A stretch of DNA of 64,000 nucleotides. Origin: Paraburkholderia sp. Ac-20340 (GTDB lineage: Bacteria > Pseudomonadota > Gammaproteobacteria > Burkholderiales > Burkholderiaceae). Below the pieces are notes generated by a model, which was given only the letters and a program-made list of their open reading frames with translations, made no database searches and was not told the DNA's origin. The stretch is from assembly GCF_017104965.1 (NCBI RefSeq), contig NZ_JAAGPR010000015.1, positions 121,604 to 185,603 on the forward strand, given 5' to 3'. The translations under genes were made by a program, and so were the position numbers. This document shows positions 55,304 to 63,806 of the stretch, piece after piece. The first letter of the stretch is position 1. Every line of letters begins with the position of its first letter.

Positions 55304-56599
55304 TCAAACCGTTTTGTACTGATTGCGCGCTTCGGCCGTCCGGTAGAGCACGAGCGTGGCGATCAGCCCGCAGATACCGGCGACGCCCATCCACGCGCCC
55401 GGCGCGGCCTTGTTGCCGCTGACGTGGATCAGATAGGTCGAAATCGCCGGCGTGAAGCCCCCGATCGTCGTCGCGAGACTGTAGGCGAGCGAGAAGCCGG
55501 CCGTGCGCACATCGGCGGGCATGACTTCGGTGAGCGCCACGACCATCGCGCCGTTGTAGCAGCCATAGAGGAACGACAGCCACAACTCGACCATCAGCAG
55601 ACGCGCGAACGACGGATCGGCCACGAGCCACTGCACTGCTGGATAGGCGGTCAGGATCGTGAGGATCGTAAAGGCGAGCAGCACGGGGCGACGGCCGATG
55701 CGGTCCGAAATCGCGCCCGACACCGGCAGCCAGAACAGATTCGACAGGCCGATACAGACCGTGACGATGAGCGTATCGAGTTCGCCCATCTTGAGCACTT
55801 CCTTGCCGAAAGTCGGCGTGTAGGCCGTGATCATGTAGAACGACACCGTCGTCATGATCACCATGCCCATGCCGCCGAGCACGATGCCCCAGTTCTGCGC
55901 CATCGACGCCATGATTTCGCGAATCGACGGACGATGCTTTTTCTTCGCGAATTCCTCGGTTTCCTGCAGCGAACGGCGAATCAGGAACAGGAACGGCACG
56001 ATCAGACAGCCGATGATGAACGGCACGCGCCAGCCCCACGCCGTCATTTCCTCGACCGGCAGCAGGCGGTGCAGCACCACGCCGAGGAGGGCCGCGAAGA
56101 TCACCGCGACCTGCTGGCTGCCCGACTGCCACGACACGTAGAAGCCCTTGTTGCCTTTGGTCGCGATCTCCGAGAGATAAACCGAGACGCCGCCCAGTTC
56201 CACGCCCGCCGAAAAGCCCTGCAGCAAACGCCCGAGCAGCACGAGCACCGGCGCGAGGACGCCGATGGTCGCGTAGCCCGGCACGACCGCAACGGCCAGC
56301 GTGCCCAGCGCCATCAGGCCGAGCGTGAGGATCAGGCCCTTGCGCCGCCCATGATGGTCGATATACGCGCCGAGGATGATCGCGCCCAGCGGCCGCACGA
56401 GGAAACCCGCGCCGAACACGGAGAGCGCGAGCATCAGCGAGGCGAACGGGTTATTGCTTGGGAAATAGGTCTTGGCGATCGCCGAGGCGTAGTAGCCATA
56501 GACCATGAAGTCGTACATTTCCAGGAAGTTGCCGCTGACGACGCGGAACACCGTGCGGAACTTCGATTCGCTGGAAGAAACGTGGGTCGCTGTGGACAT
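55304..56599 (-). CDS. MHS-family transporter, citrate/tricarballylate proton symporter type
   Basis: A 431-residue major facilitator with 12 transmembrane helices. VSGNFLEMYDFMVYGYYASAIAKTYFPSNNPFASLMLALSVFGAGFLVRPLGAIILGAYIDHHGRRKGL is the opening of the metabolite:H+ symporter (MHS) group, most like CitA/TcuC proteins that take up citrate or tricarballylate with protons. The cytoplasmic loop LLGRLLQGFSAGVELGGVSVYLSEIA is a conserved MHS motif. The ATG at 56599 (MSTATHVSSSESKFRTVFRVV) fits the family; in-frame codons upstream do not. No tcuAB genes flank it, so the substrate is tentative. Confidence 0.88.
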   Translation of the reverse strand: MSTATHVSSSESKFRTVFRVVSGNFLEMYDFMVYGYYASAIAKTYFPSNNPFASLMLALSVFGAGFLVRPLGAIILGAYIDHHGRRKGLILTLGLMALGTLAVAVVPGYATIGVLAPVLVLLGRLLQGFSAGVELGGVSVYLSEIATKGNKGFYVSWQSGSQQVAVIFAALLGVVLHRLLPVEEMTAWGWRVPFIIGCLIVPFLFLIRRSLQETEEFAKKKHRPSIREIMASMAQNWGIVLGGMGMVIMTTVSFYMITAYTPTFGKEVLKMGELDTLIVTVCIGLSNLFWLPVSGAISDRIGRRPVLLAFTILTILTAYPAVQWLVADPSFARLLMVELWLSFLYGCYNGAMVVALTEVMPADVRTAGFSLAYSLATTIGGFTPAISTYLIHVSGNKAAPGAWMGVAGICGLIATLVLYRTAEARNQYKTV

Positions 56600-56917
56600 G
56601 ACGATCTCTGCATCTCTGAAGGTGAAACACGAAACACCGCCGCGGCGGCGATGCGCCACGACCTCACGCGCGCCCGCGCGGGCGCCCATTATGCTGCGGC
56701 CCCCAATACCCAGACATTCGGGGAAAACCTGGCCGTCTCTCGTCAATCAACAGCAACATCGGCCATTTCTTTCTAAATTAATTCAATTATTTCAAATAGC
56801 TTTCTTTTCGGCAGGGTATCGACGTGCGATACCTATCATGCACAATAGCTCATCGATGCGGCCTGTTCCGGCGATTTCACCGCCATGGCGATGGGCCGCG
56901 CTCTTCCCGCATAACGA
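56600..56917. other. Divergent intergenic region between MFS and GNAT genes, with a dyad
   Basis: 318 bp with no gene. Positions about 56770-56810 are AT-rich for this genome. A perfect 7-bp dyad GGTATCG (56815-56821) and CGATACC (56827-56833), spaced by five bases, looks like a regulator-binding site, 85 bp before the GNAT start. Confidence 0.5.
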
Positions 56918-57469
56918 ATGCCCAGCATGCCCACCGCCGCCACCCTGACGTTGCGCCCGGCCACCGCCGCCGATGCCCCGCTCCTCGCCGCCATGCACGC
57001 CGCCAGCTGGCAGGCCACTTACCGCGGTCTGCTGCCGGCCGCCTTTCTCGAACGCGACGTCGATGCCGAGCGCGCCGCCTACTGGCGTGCGCGCATGGAA
57101 GCGCCCGGCGAAGAGCGCCGCCTCGTGCTGATCGCGGAACGCGACGCGCAGCCGCACGGCCGCACGCCGGTCGGCTTCGTGTGCGTCGAGCGCCAGCCCG
57201 AATCGCCGTGGGGCGTGCTGCTCGACAATCTGCATGCGCTGCCGGCGCATCAGGGCATCGGCGTGGGCAAGCGGCTCATGGAAGCCGCGCAGAGCTGGGC
57301 GCGCGCGCAGGGCGAAGCCCAGCTGTATCTCTACGTGCTCGACGGCAATACGCCGGCAATCGCCTTCTACGAGCGGCAAGGCTGGGAATTTTCGGGCGCC
57401 GAGCCCGATCACATGGGCGGCATCGACATCACCGCGCTGCGCTATATCTATCGGCTGAGCGCCATCTAG
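56918..57469 (+). CDS. GNAT-family N-acetyltransferase
   Basis: The 183-residue protein has the GNAT fold: LRPATAADAPLLAAMHAASWQATYRGLLP at the N-terminus (strand 1 and helices 1-2) and LLDNLHALPAHQGIGVGKRLMEAAQSWAR, which contains the acetyl-CoA pyrophosphate loop QGIGVG. LYLYVLDGNTPAIAFYERQGWE closes the fold. The substrate is unknown; family members acetylate amino groups of small molecules or proteins. Two in-frame ATGs (56918 and 56927) are possible, neither with a strong ribosome-binding site. It is divergent from the MHS transporter. Confidence 0.88.
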   Translation: MPSMPTAATLTLRPATAADAPLLAAMHAASWQATYRGLLPAAFLERDVDAERAAYWRARMEAPGEERRLVLIAERDAQPHGRTPVGFVCVERQPESPWGVLLDNLHALPAHQGIGVGKRLMEAAQSWARAQGEAQLYLYVLDGNTPAIAFYERQGWEFSGAEPDHMGGIDITALRYIYRLSAI

Positions 57470-57720
57470 CCGCCGCCTGTTGCGCAAAGCGCACGCGAGC
57501 GGCCACGCCCTGCGCACCCAACGCGACCCTCGCGCGCGTGACGACTACACTTCCCGTCATATTTTCGGATGTTTCCGATGGATTGCCGGAAGTCGGACCT
57601 GCAAGATCAGAGATCAACCATACGACTTCCGAATAGCGCGCTGCCGCGCTGGATTGTGGCGCGCCTTTCGAACACCACCGTGTTCCGGTGCCCCGCCTCG
57701 ACAAAGGCAGCGAGAGATCC

Positions 57721-59067
57721 ATGTCAACTTTTCCGTTAGTTCAGGTGGAAGGCGCACTCGCGATGCCGCACATGCGCCCGCTCAACCGCGTCCCGCCGCC
57801 ATTCGGCCGCGAATGGTCGCTCATGCCTTCGCATTTCAGCCTGCGCACCGAACTGCACGCGCTGTATGCGGCGTTCCTGCGCACGATCTGCCTGAGCGCG
57901 GAGGCATTCCGCAAGGTGTATAGCTGGGAGCACGTCGAGCGTGTCGCCCGCGTTGCGCCTGAACCGCCGCGTCCGGCAGCCGCGCCCATCGGTCCAGCGC
58001 TGAACGCCGCGCAGGCGCAGCAGGCGGCGGCCGAAGCCATCGGCGCAAAGCCCGTCAACGCGGCGCAATCAAGCCGTTCGATGCAGGCGGCGCCGCTCGA
58101 GCGCACGCCGCCGCCATCGCACAAACTCGCGGCTAGCGCAGTGGCCATCGGCGGTGCGGCGCTGCTGGCGTGGATCGTCGCAAGCCACACGCAGCCGGAC
58201 AACGAGAAAGACCGCACGGTTCTGCGCGAATCCGTCAGTCCGGCGCCGAAAGCCGCAGCCACCGGTGCAGCCAGCGCGCAATCGTCGGCACGTCTGGCCG
58301 ATGAGCGTGCCGCACACGATCGCAACGTCTCGGTTTCGGGCGTGGTCGAAGGGCCGAAAGCGGTTGTCGCGGCAAAGGCGCCGGACGTTAGCAACGCAGT
58401 GAACAACGAGCGCGGCATTGCGATCGGCTCGACGATCGTCGCGCAACGGGAGGCAACGCCAGCGGTCGCGCCTTCGGCGGCGCAACGTGCAGAGAACACC
58501 ATCGCGGTCGTGGCGCCTGCGACTACGCCTGCTGTGACTACGCCCGCTGTAACCGCGCGCGCGACGCCCGCGCCTGCGCCCGCGTTTGCACCAGTCATCG
58601 CGCCGGCAGCAAAGGTAGCGCCTGCGGCGTCGGCATCGGTCGAGCAGCCCGACTTCACGGTGCGTGCGCGCGCGAACCAACCCGTCGAATCCGCGCTCGT
58701 GTCCAGGGCCGCGAGCGAGAAGCGCGTCAGCACGACCCGGCGCACGCGCGAGGAAACCGCCTACAGCACACGCGCGGCACGCGAACCCGCCCGCCGCCAC
58801 GCGGCGCAGGAATTCACGCCGCACCTGAGCGCGCCGGTCGTCACCACGCATCGCACGCAGGGCATGTACTCGGAGGCTGCGGAATATTCGCCGCATCAGT
58901 TCGCGACCAATGCCAACGACGAATATGCATCGCTCGCCACCTACGCGAACACGCATGCAGCGCTTCCCGCCGCGAACCGCGCGCCGTTGAACGCCGACAG
59001 CACGGAATGGGTCAATCATGTCGCGCAACGCCGCGTGACCGAAGTACCCGACCACTTCGACAAATAA
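57721..59067 (+). CDS. Ala/Pro-rich single-pass membrane protein of unknown function
   Basis: A 448-residue protein I do not recognise. An N-terminal soluble region with a possible amphipathic stretch (residues 38-75, LRTELHALYAAFLRTICLSAEAFRKVYSWEH) is followed by an Ala/Pro linker. One transmembrane segment lies at about 135-154 (LAASAVAIGGAALLAWIVAS). The rest is long, low-complexity and rich in Ala, Pro, Thr and Val, with repeated TPAVT/APAPAFAPV-type motifs. The C-terminus is less biased and ends VTEVPDHFDK. GAGA upstream of the ATG at 57721 and the terminator just after the stop support a real gene. Topology suggests a small cytoplasmic head and a disordered periplasmic tail. Confidence 0.7.
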   Translation: MSTFPLVQVEGALAMPHMRPLNRVPPPFGREWSLMPSHFSLRTELHALYAAFLRTICLSAEAFRKVYSWEHVERVARVAPEPPRPAAAPIGPALNAAQAQQAAAEAIGAKPVNAAQSSRSMQAAPLERTPPPSHKLAASAVAIGGAALLAWIVASHTQPDNEKDRTVLRESVSPAPKAAATGAASAQSSARLADERAAHDRNVSVSGVVEGPKAVVAAKAPDVSNAVNNERGIAIGSTIVAQREATPAVAPSAAQRAENTIAVVAPATTPAVTTPAVTARATPAPAPAFAPVIAPAAKVAPAASASVEQPDFTVRARANQPVESALVSRAASEKRVSTTRRTREETAYSTRAAREPARRHAAQEFTPHLSAPVVTTHRTQGMYSEAAEYSPHQFATNANDEYASLATYANTHAALPAANRAPLNADSTEWVNHVAQRRVTEVPDHFDK

Positions 59068-59091
59068 AGCGCACGCCTTTCGGCGCACAGC

Positions 59092-59120
59092 AAAAAGCCC
59101 GGCTCGAAGCCGGGCTTTTT
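59092..59120. terminator. Bidirectional terminator between the Ala/Pro-rich gene and DUF2968
   Basis: Perfect 12-bp stem AAAAAGCCCGGC (59092-59103) and GCCGGGCTTTTT (59109-59120), loop TCGAA, with T-runs on both strands. Confidence 0.92.
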
Positions 59121-59210
59121 ACTTTCTCTCGTCCTGCGCTGACTCGTCATCCTGTGCGCGCCGCGCCATCCCTTTGGACAGCGCGGCGCGGCAATCCACT
59201 CAGCAGCCCT

Positions 59211-59933
59211 TTAGCGTCCTACGGCAGGCAAGCCCTGCTCGGTTTGCCGCTGGAGTTGATTGACCTGATTCTGCAGATCACGCAACTGGGCTTGCGCCTG
59301 CAGCTTCTGCGCGTTGAGTGCGGCCGCATTGCCCTGCATCTGACGCTGGTAGTCGTCGACGCGCGCCTGCTGCGTGCGCGCCACGTCGATATCCGCCTGC
59401 AGACGCCGCGCACGATCTTCGTTGATCGCAATCACTCGATCGATAAACGCCTTTTGCGCCTCGATCTGCATGCGGCGAATTTCGACTTCGGCAAGACGCT
59501 GGGTCTGCTGCACGAAGTTTGCATAGATCGATTCGGCACGTGCTTCGTCCTGCGAACGAATCACGCGCCAGAAGTGCTTGTCCTGGAACAGCACCACGTA
59601 ATACGTCATTTCGGGCGGATAGAAGAACAGGCTCGCCCCATAACTGGCGTTATAGGTGGTGCGCAATTCAACCAGTTGTGAATCGTGGATCAGCTGCATC
59701 AGCGTGGCGACATCGCCTTGCGAGGCGCCAGCCGTGGCCTGGTCGTCGACCATACCGGCGGGCGGCAACGCATTGGCGGGCTGCGGCGTCAGACTGCCGA
59801 GCGCCGGGCGGGCGCCCGCCACCGGCGCAGCGTCGCTCGCGGGGCCGCCGGCCCAGACGCACGCGCCGTGCTGCAGGAGTGTGAAGGCCGCAGCGGCCAG
59901 CAAAGCGCGCCGCGGCGAAAGGGATTGCTTCAT
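59211..59933 (-). CDS. Exported DUF2968 protein with coiled coil
   Basis: A 240-residue protein of the DUF2968 family, known mainly from Burkholderiaceae. It has a signal peptide (LLAAAAFTLLQHGACVWAGG) and a Pro/Ala-rich linker. A small beta-containing domain follows (LVELRTTYNASYGASLFFYPPEMTYYVVLFQDKHFWRVIRS), and then a C-terminal helical region of about 100 residues (ESIYANFVQQTQRLAEVEIRRMQIEAQKAFIDRVIA through QAQLRDLQNQVNQLQRQTEQ) with strong coiled-coil character. Function is unknown; a periplasmic structural or adhesion role is possible. A cysteine in the signal region (HGAC) is a weak lipobox candidate. Confidence 0.85.
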   Translation of the reverse strand: MKQSLSPRRALLAAAAFTLLQHGACVWAGGPASDAAPVAGARPALGSLTPQPANALPPAGMVDDQATAGASQGDVATLMQLIHDSQLVELRTTYNASYGASLFFYPPEMTYYVVLFQDKHFWRVIRSQDEARAESIYANFVQQTQRLAEVEIRRMQIEAQKAFIDRVIAINEDRARRLQADIDVARTQQARVDDYQRQMQGNAAALNAQKLQAQAQLRDLQNQVNQLQRQTEQGLPAVGR

Positions 59934-60091
59934 GACTGCCAGTTCCGTTCAGGATTTCGAGTAACCGTTTATTATCGCCGCACGAAAATCTCATAAACGC
60001 CAATTAATTTCGGATAACAAAAGAACCTGCTGTTTGTTTGTCAGAAATCACCTAGCAAAGCATAGGAATATTCGGACAGGTTGTATGAAAA

Positions 60092-60122
60092 ATAAAAAGG
60101 GCGATTGCTTTCACAATCGCCC
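60092..60122 (-). terminator. Terminator after the class I amidotransferase-like gene
   Basis: Perfect 9-bp stem GGGCGATTG (60099-60107) and CAATCGCCC (60114-60122) with 6-nt loop, followed on the minus strand by TTTTTAT. Confidence 0.9.
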
Positions 60123-60186
60123 CTCTTGATGTCCTGCTTTGCTGATAAATCCAGACGTCTCGCGTCAGACGCGCATCAGTAGCGCA

Positions 60187-61644
60187 TCAGAAACGCGTCT
60201 CGCGCGCCGAGCGCAGGAAGTTGTCGAGCAGCGGCGTGCAATCGAGCAGTTCGGGACCGCCGGCGCGATGGAATTCCGGGTGCCACTGCACGCCCACCAC
60301 GAACGGCGCACGGCGGTATCGCACCGCTTCGATCAGGCCGTCGCCGGCCGACACCGCTTCCACCGTCAGATCGCGGCCGAGCGTCTTGACCGCCTGATGG
60401 TGAATCGAGTTGACGATGGCTTCGCGCCGCCCCGGGAACATGCTCGCGAGCGACGATCCTTCCGGGAACGTGACCGCGTGACGATGCTGGTCGTAATGCT
60501 CGCTAACGTGCACACCGGCCGTGGGCACATCGGTGGCGATGTCCTGATACAGCGTGCCGCCGAACGCCACGTTGATGAGTTGGCAGCCACGGCACACGCC
60601 CAGCACCGGCTTGCCCGATTCGACGAATTCATGCAGCAGTTCCAGCTCGTACATATCGCGCACGCGGTCGCCGGGCCATTCCGGGCGCGGCGCAACCTCC
60701 GCATAAGTTTGCGGCGAGACATCGGCGCCGCCTTGCAGCAGCAGGCCGTCGAGGTGCTTCGCGTAGTCGCGCAGACGGATATTGCTCGGATGGAGCATGC
60801 CCTGATGGCCGACCGTCGGAATCATGAAGACGATCACATCGCGCGACATGACCCAATGCGCGATCGATTCTTCGAGATATTGCAGCGTCTTGCCGCGCAA
60901 ACCCTGCGCGCCCGGCTCGGGATGAAAAATACGCGCCGATACGCCGATGCGCAGCGTGCGCTGGGTGATGCGCTGGCCCGCGCGATCGAATAGCTGACGC
61001 GCGCGCGCCGCGATGATGCGTCCGAGCACCGACCACGCCGAATCGCTCGGCCGCAGGTAGCGCGGCGAATCGGGCGGCAGCGCGCCCGGCGGCGGCGGAT
61101 TCTGCGCGCTGAAGTCAGGCGCCTGACCAAAGCCTGCGGGCGCGGCACCGGGGCGCGACGCGCCGCCGGTCTGCGGCGGCTGCGCGGCCGTTCCAGCCGC
61201 GGCGCCCGCCGTCGTGCTCTGGCCTTGCGCCGGGGCGGGCACGTCTTTGCTGGCATCGGCGGCAACTTCGATCGGCACTTGCGGCTTGCCCACGCCTGTG
61301 GCAGCCGTTTTGGCCGCCGCCTCGGCAGCCTGGCGCTCGACGGCGCGCGCCGTTTCCTCGCGCGCCTGCACGCCTTCGGCAACACGCTGGGCCTGGGTGG
61401 GCGCTTCGACGGGTTTTGCGCTGATCGGCTCCTCGTCGGTGCCGACGCCGGAGCTGTCGGCGCCCGCTGTGTCGGGCGTCACGGTCGAGGCGCTTGCGGG
61501 CGCGTCAGTCGAGGCGCGTTGCGCGGCTTCGCCCGATGGCGTCTGGGCCGCAGAGGAAGTCGTGGAAGGATTGGACGGGTCGGACTCGGCGGGACGGCCT
61601 GCGCCGTCGGGAACCTCGGGGCGGTCGGTCTTGTTTTCGCTCAT
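60187..61644 (-). CDS. Gamma-glutamyl-GABA hydrolase-like class I amidotransferase with long N-terminal extension
   Basis: The 485-residue protein ends in a peptidase C26/PuuD-like domain that starts near residue 230 (LRIGVSARIFHPEPG). The nucleophile is C351 in VLGVCRGCQLINVAFGG, and the triad is completed by H455 and E457 in VQWHPEFH. In this family the enzyme hydrolyses gamma-glutamyl-gamma-aminobutyrate, which fits putrescine breakdown. The first 195 residues are unusual: rich in Ala, Ser, Thr, Pro and Glu with no visible fold. No signal peptide is evident. Neighbours are not polyamine genes, so the substrate is inferred. Confidence 0.85.
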   Translation of the reverse strand: MSENKTDRPEVPDGAGRPAESDPSNPSTTSSAAQTPSGEAAQRASTDAPASASTVTPDTAGADSSGVGTDEEPISAKPVEAPTQAQRVAEGVQAREETARAVERQAAEAAAKTAATGVGKPQVPIEVAADASKDVPAPAQGQSTTAGAAAGTAAQPPQTGGASRPGAAPAGFGQAPDFSAQNPPPPGALPPDSPRYLRPSDSAWSVLGRIIAARARQLFDRAGQRITQRTLRIGVSARIFHPEPGAQGLRGKTLQYLEESIAHWVMSRDVIVFMIPTVGHQGMLHPSNIRLRDYAKHLDGLLLQGGADVSPQTYAEVAPRPEWPGDRVRDMYELELLHEFVESGKPVLGVCRGCQLINVAFGGTLYQDIATDVPTAGVHVSEHYDQHRHAVTFPEGSSLASMFPGRREAIVNSIHHQAVKTLGRDLTVEAVSAGDGLIEAVRYRRAPFVVGVQWHPEFHRAGGPELLDCTPLLDNFLRSARETRF

Positions 61645-61804
61645 GACGTGGTGTCGGGGCGCGCCGCATCGTTGCAGGGCGCAAACGGATGAACAGGGTT
61701 CCGATTATGCGTCCCACGGCATGACGCCGCCACCCATTTGCACAATTGCTCACATTCCGTCACATTGGGCGCGCCTCGTGCGGGCCCGCCCGAGCGCTGC
61801 GTTC

Positions 61805-63580
61805 TTACTGCGAATCCTGCCCCTGGCGCTCGTCGAAGGTCTCGCGCAGCGCAATCTGCATGCTCGCGTGAATCTTCACGCACCAGCGCCAGAACAGCAT
61901 CGTCAGCACGGCCGCGCACACCAGCACGCCGATCAGAAAGCCCGTGGGCGGCAGGATCGTGCCCGAGAGCGCGGCCACCAGCACGAACACGCCGATCATC
62001 GACACTGCCGGCACCAGTTCGGCAATCGCGTGACGCAGCGCGCGCGTGAAGCGCCCCGCTTTCTCCGGCTGCACGCTCACTTCGGCGAGCAGCAGCGCGA
62101 GCGACTGGGTCTTGCGCCACACGGCCACGAGGAACGGCATCGCCAGCAGCAGCGCCGCGCTCCAGAGCACCACGCGCTGGATGCGCTCGTCGGGCACCCA
62201 GTTGGCGATGAGCGGCGCGGCGTAGCGCGCGCCATACGACATGCCGATAAAGATCGCCGACACCAGCGCGAGATTCACCGCGATCTGCAGCACGATGCGC
62301 CTCGTCAGCGAAAACAGCGTCGGGCCGCCCGCTTCCTGCGAACGCGGCATCAGGCAACGCAGCCACTGGCTATACATGCCGAACACGTTAGAAACCGAAG
62401 GCGGCATGGCGCGCGCGAGCCGCTGCGAGAGCGGATCGGCCACGCGGATCAGATACGGCGTGGTGAGCGTCGTGATCGCCGAAACCGTCACCGCGATCGG
62501 ATAGAGAAAGCCGCTCGTGACCTTCAGCGTCAAGCCGAGCGAAGCGATGATGAACGAGAACTCGCCGATCTGCGAAACCGTCATGCCCACGCGCATCGCC
62601 GTGCGGCCGTCGCGGCCCGCGAGGAAGGTGCCCAGACCGCACGACACCAGCTTGCCGAACACCACCGCCAGCGAAATCACCGCGATCGGCCACGCGTAAT
62701 CGACCAGCACGAGCGGATTGAGCATCAGCCCGATGGTGACGAAGAAGATCGCCGAAAACGCGTCGCGTAGTGGCGCGACCAGATGCTCGATGCGCTCCAG
62801 ATGCCGCGATTCGGCCATCACCGCGCCGATCAGGAACGCGCCCAGCGCGATCGAATAATCGAGCTTCACGACCAGCAGGCAGAACGCGAAACAAAAACCC
62901 AGCACGGAGACCAGCAGCATCTCGTCGCTGCCCACGCGCGCCACGTAGCCGAGCACGCGCGGCACGATCAGGATGCCCGCCAGCAACGAAACCAGCATGA
63001 ACAGCAGCAGCTTGCCCAGCGTGATCAGCGCGATACCGGGCGAAAGCTCGCCCGTTTGCGCGATGCCGCCGAGCAGCACCAGCATCGCAATACCCAGGAT
63101 GTCTTCGACGATCAGAATGCCGAACACGAGTTGCGCGAACGGCTCGCGCTTGACGCCCAAATCCGCGAGCGCCTTGACGATGATGGTGGTGGAGGAAATC
63201 GCCAGAATCGCGCCGAGGAACAGCGAGTCCATCGTGGCCCAGCCGAACGCGCGACCGATCTCGTAGCCGAGCCACAGCATCACGACGATTTCCGATATCG
63301 CCGCGACGATGGCCGTCGCGCCCACCTGGAACAGTTTGCGCAGACTGAATTCCAGCCCCAGCGAGAACATCAGGAACACGACGCCGAGTTCGCCCATCGT
63401 CTGGATGGTCTGTTCGTCGTGGATCAGCTGGAACGGCGGCGTATAAGGCCCGATGATCACGCCCGCCGCGATATAGCCGAGCACCACCGGCTGTTTCAGG
63501 CGATGAAACAGCACGGTGACGATCCCCGCGATCGCCATCACGACTGCCAGATCCTGAATAAAGCCGACTCCCTGGTGCAT
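61805..63580 (-). CDS. CPA2-family cation/proton antiporter (KefB/YbaL type)
   Basis: A 591-residue membrane protein with about 12 transmembrane helices. MHQGVGFIQDLAVVMAIAGIVTVLFHRLKQPVVLGYIAAGVIIGPYTP and GELGVVFLMFSLGLEFSLRKL are the N-terminal CPA2 signature. ISSTTIIVKALADLGVKREPFAQLVFGILIVEDILGIAMLV holds the conserved aspartate of the ion-exchange site. After the membrane domain comes a further hydrophobic region (residues about 430-560) and a short tail; no RCK/TrkA-N domain is present. It probably exchanges K+ or Na+ for protons across the inner membrane. Regulation cannot be seen from the sequence. Confidence 0.9.
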   Translation of the reverse strand: MHQGVGFIQDLAVVMAIAGIVTVLFHRLKQPVVLGYIAAGVIIGPYTPPFQLIHDEQTIQTMGELGVVFLMFSLGLEFSLRKLFQVGATAIVAAISEIVVMLWLGYEIGRAFGWATMDSLFLGAILAISSTTIIVKALADLGVKREPFAQLVFGILIVEDILGIAMLVLLGGIAQTGELSPGIALITLGKLLLFMLVSLLAGILIVPRVLGYVARVGSDEMLLVSVLGFCFAFCLLVVKLDYSIALGAFLIGAVMAESRHLERIEHLVAPLRDAFSAIFFVTIGLMLNPLVLVDYAWPIAVISLAVVFGKLVSCGLGTFLAGRDGRTAMRVGMTVSQIGEFSFIIASLGLTLKVTSGFLYPIAVTVSAITTLTTPYLIRVADPLSQRLARAMPPSVSNVFGMYSQWLRCLMPRSQEAGGPTLFSLTRRIVLQIAVNLALVSAIFIGMSYGARYAAPLIANWVPDERIQRVVLWSAALLLAMPFLVAVWRKTQSLALLLAEVSVQPEKAGRFTRALRHAIAELVPAVSMIGVFVLVAALSGTILPPTGFLIGVLVCAAVLTMLFWRWCVKIHASMQIALRETFDERQGQDSQ

Positions 63581-63806
63581 AAGCCCAATTCCTTACAAAA
63601 TGCTATCGAATAGCTGAATGTTACCCGATGATCGCGTTGCGCCGAATTGCGCGGGCAAGAAAAAATCCACGTTCTACAATGGTGCGTCCCTTGCAGGCGA
63701 GCATTGCCGCACGGTGCGCGCGGGCCGTTGTTGCGTCGCGATGCGCCGCCGCCCGCTGTTACGAATCCCCTGAACCGCCCGACCCGCCTTCTGTGCGCCC
63801 ACTGCC

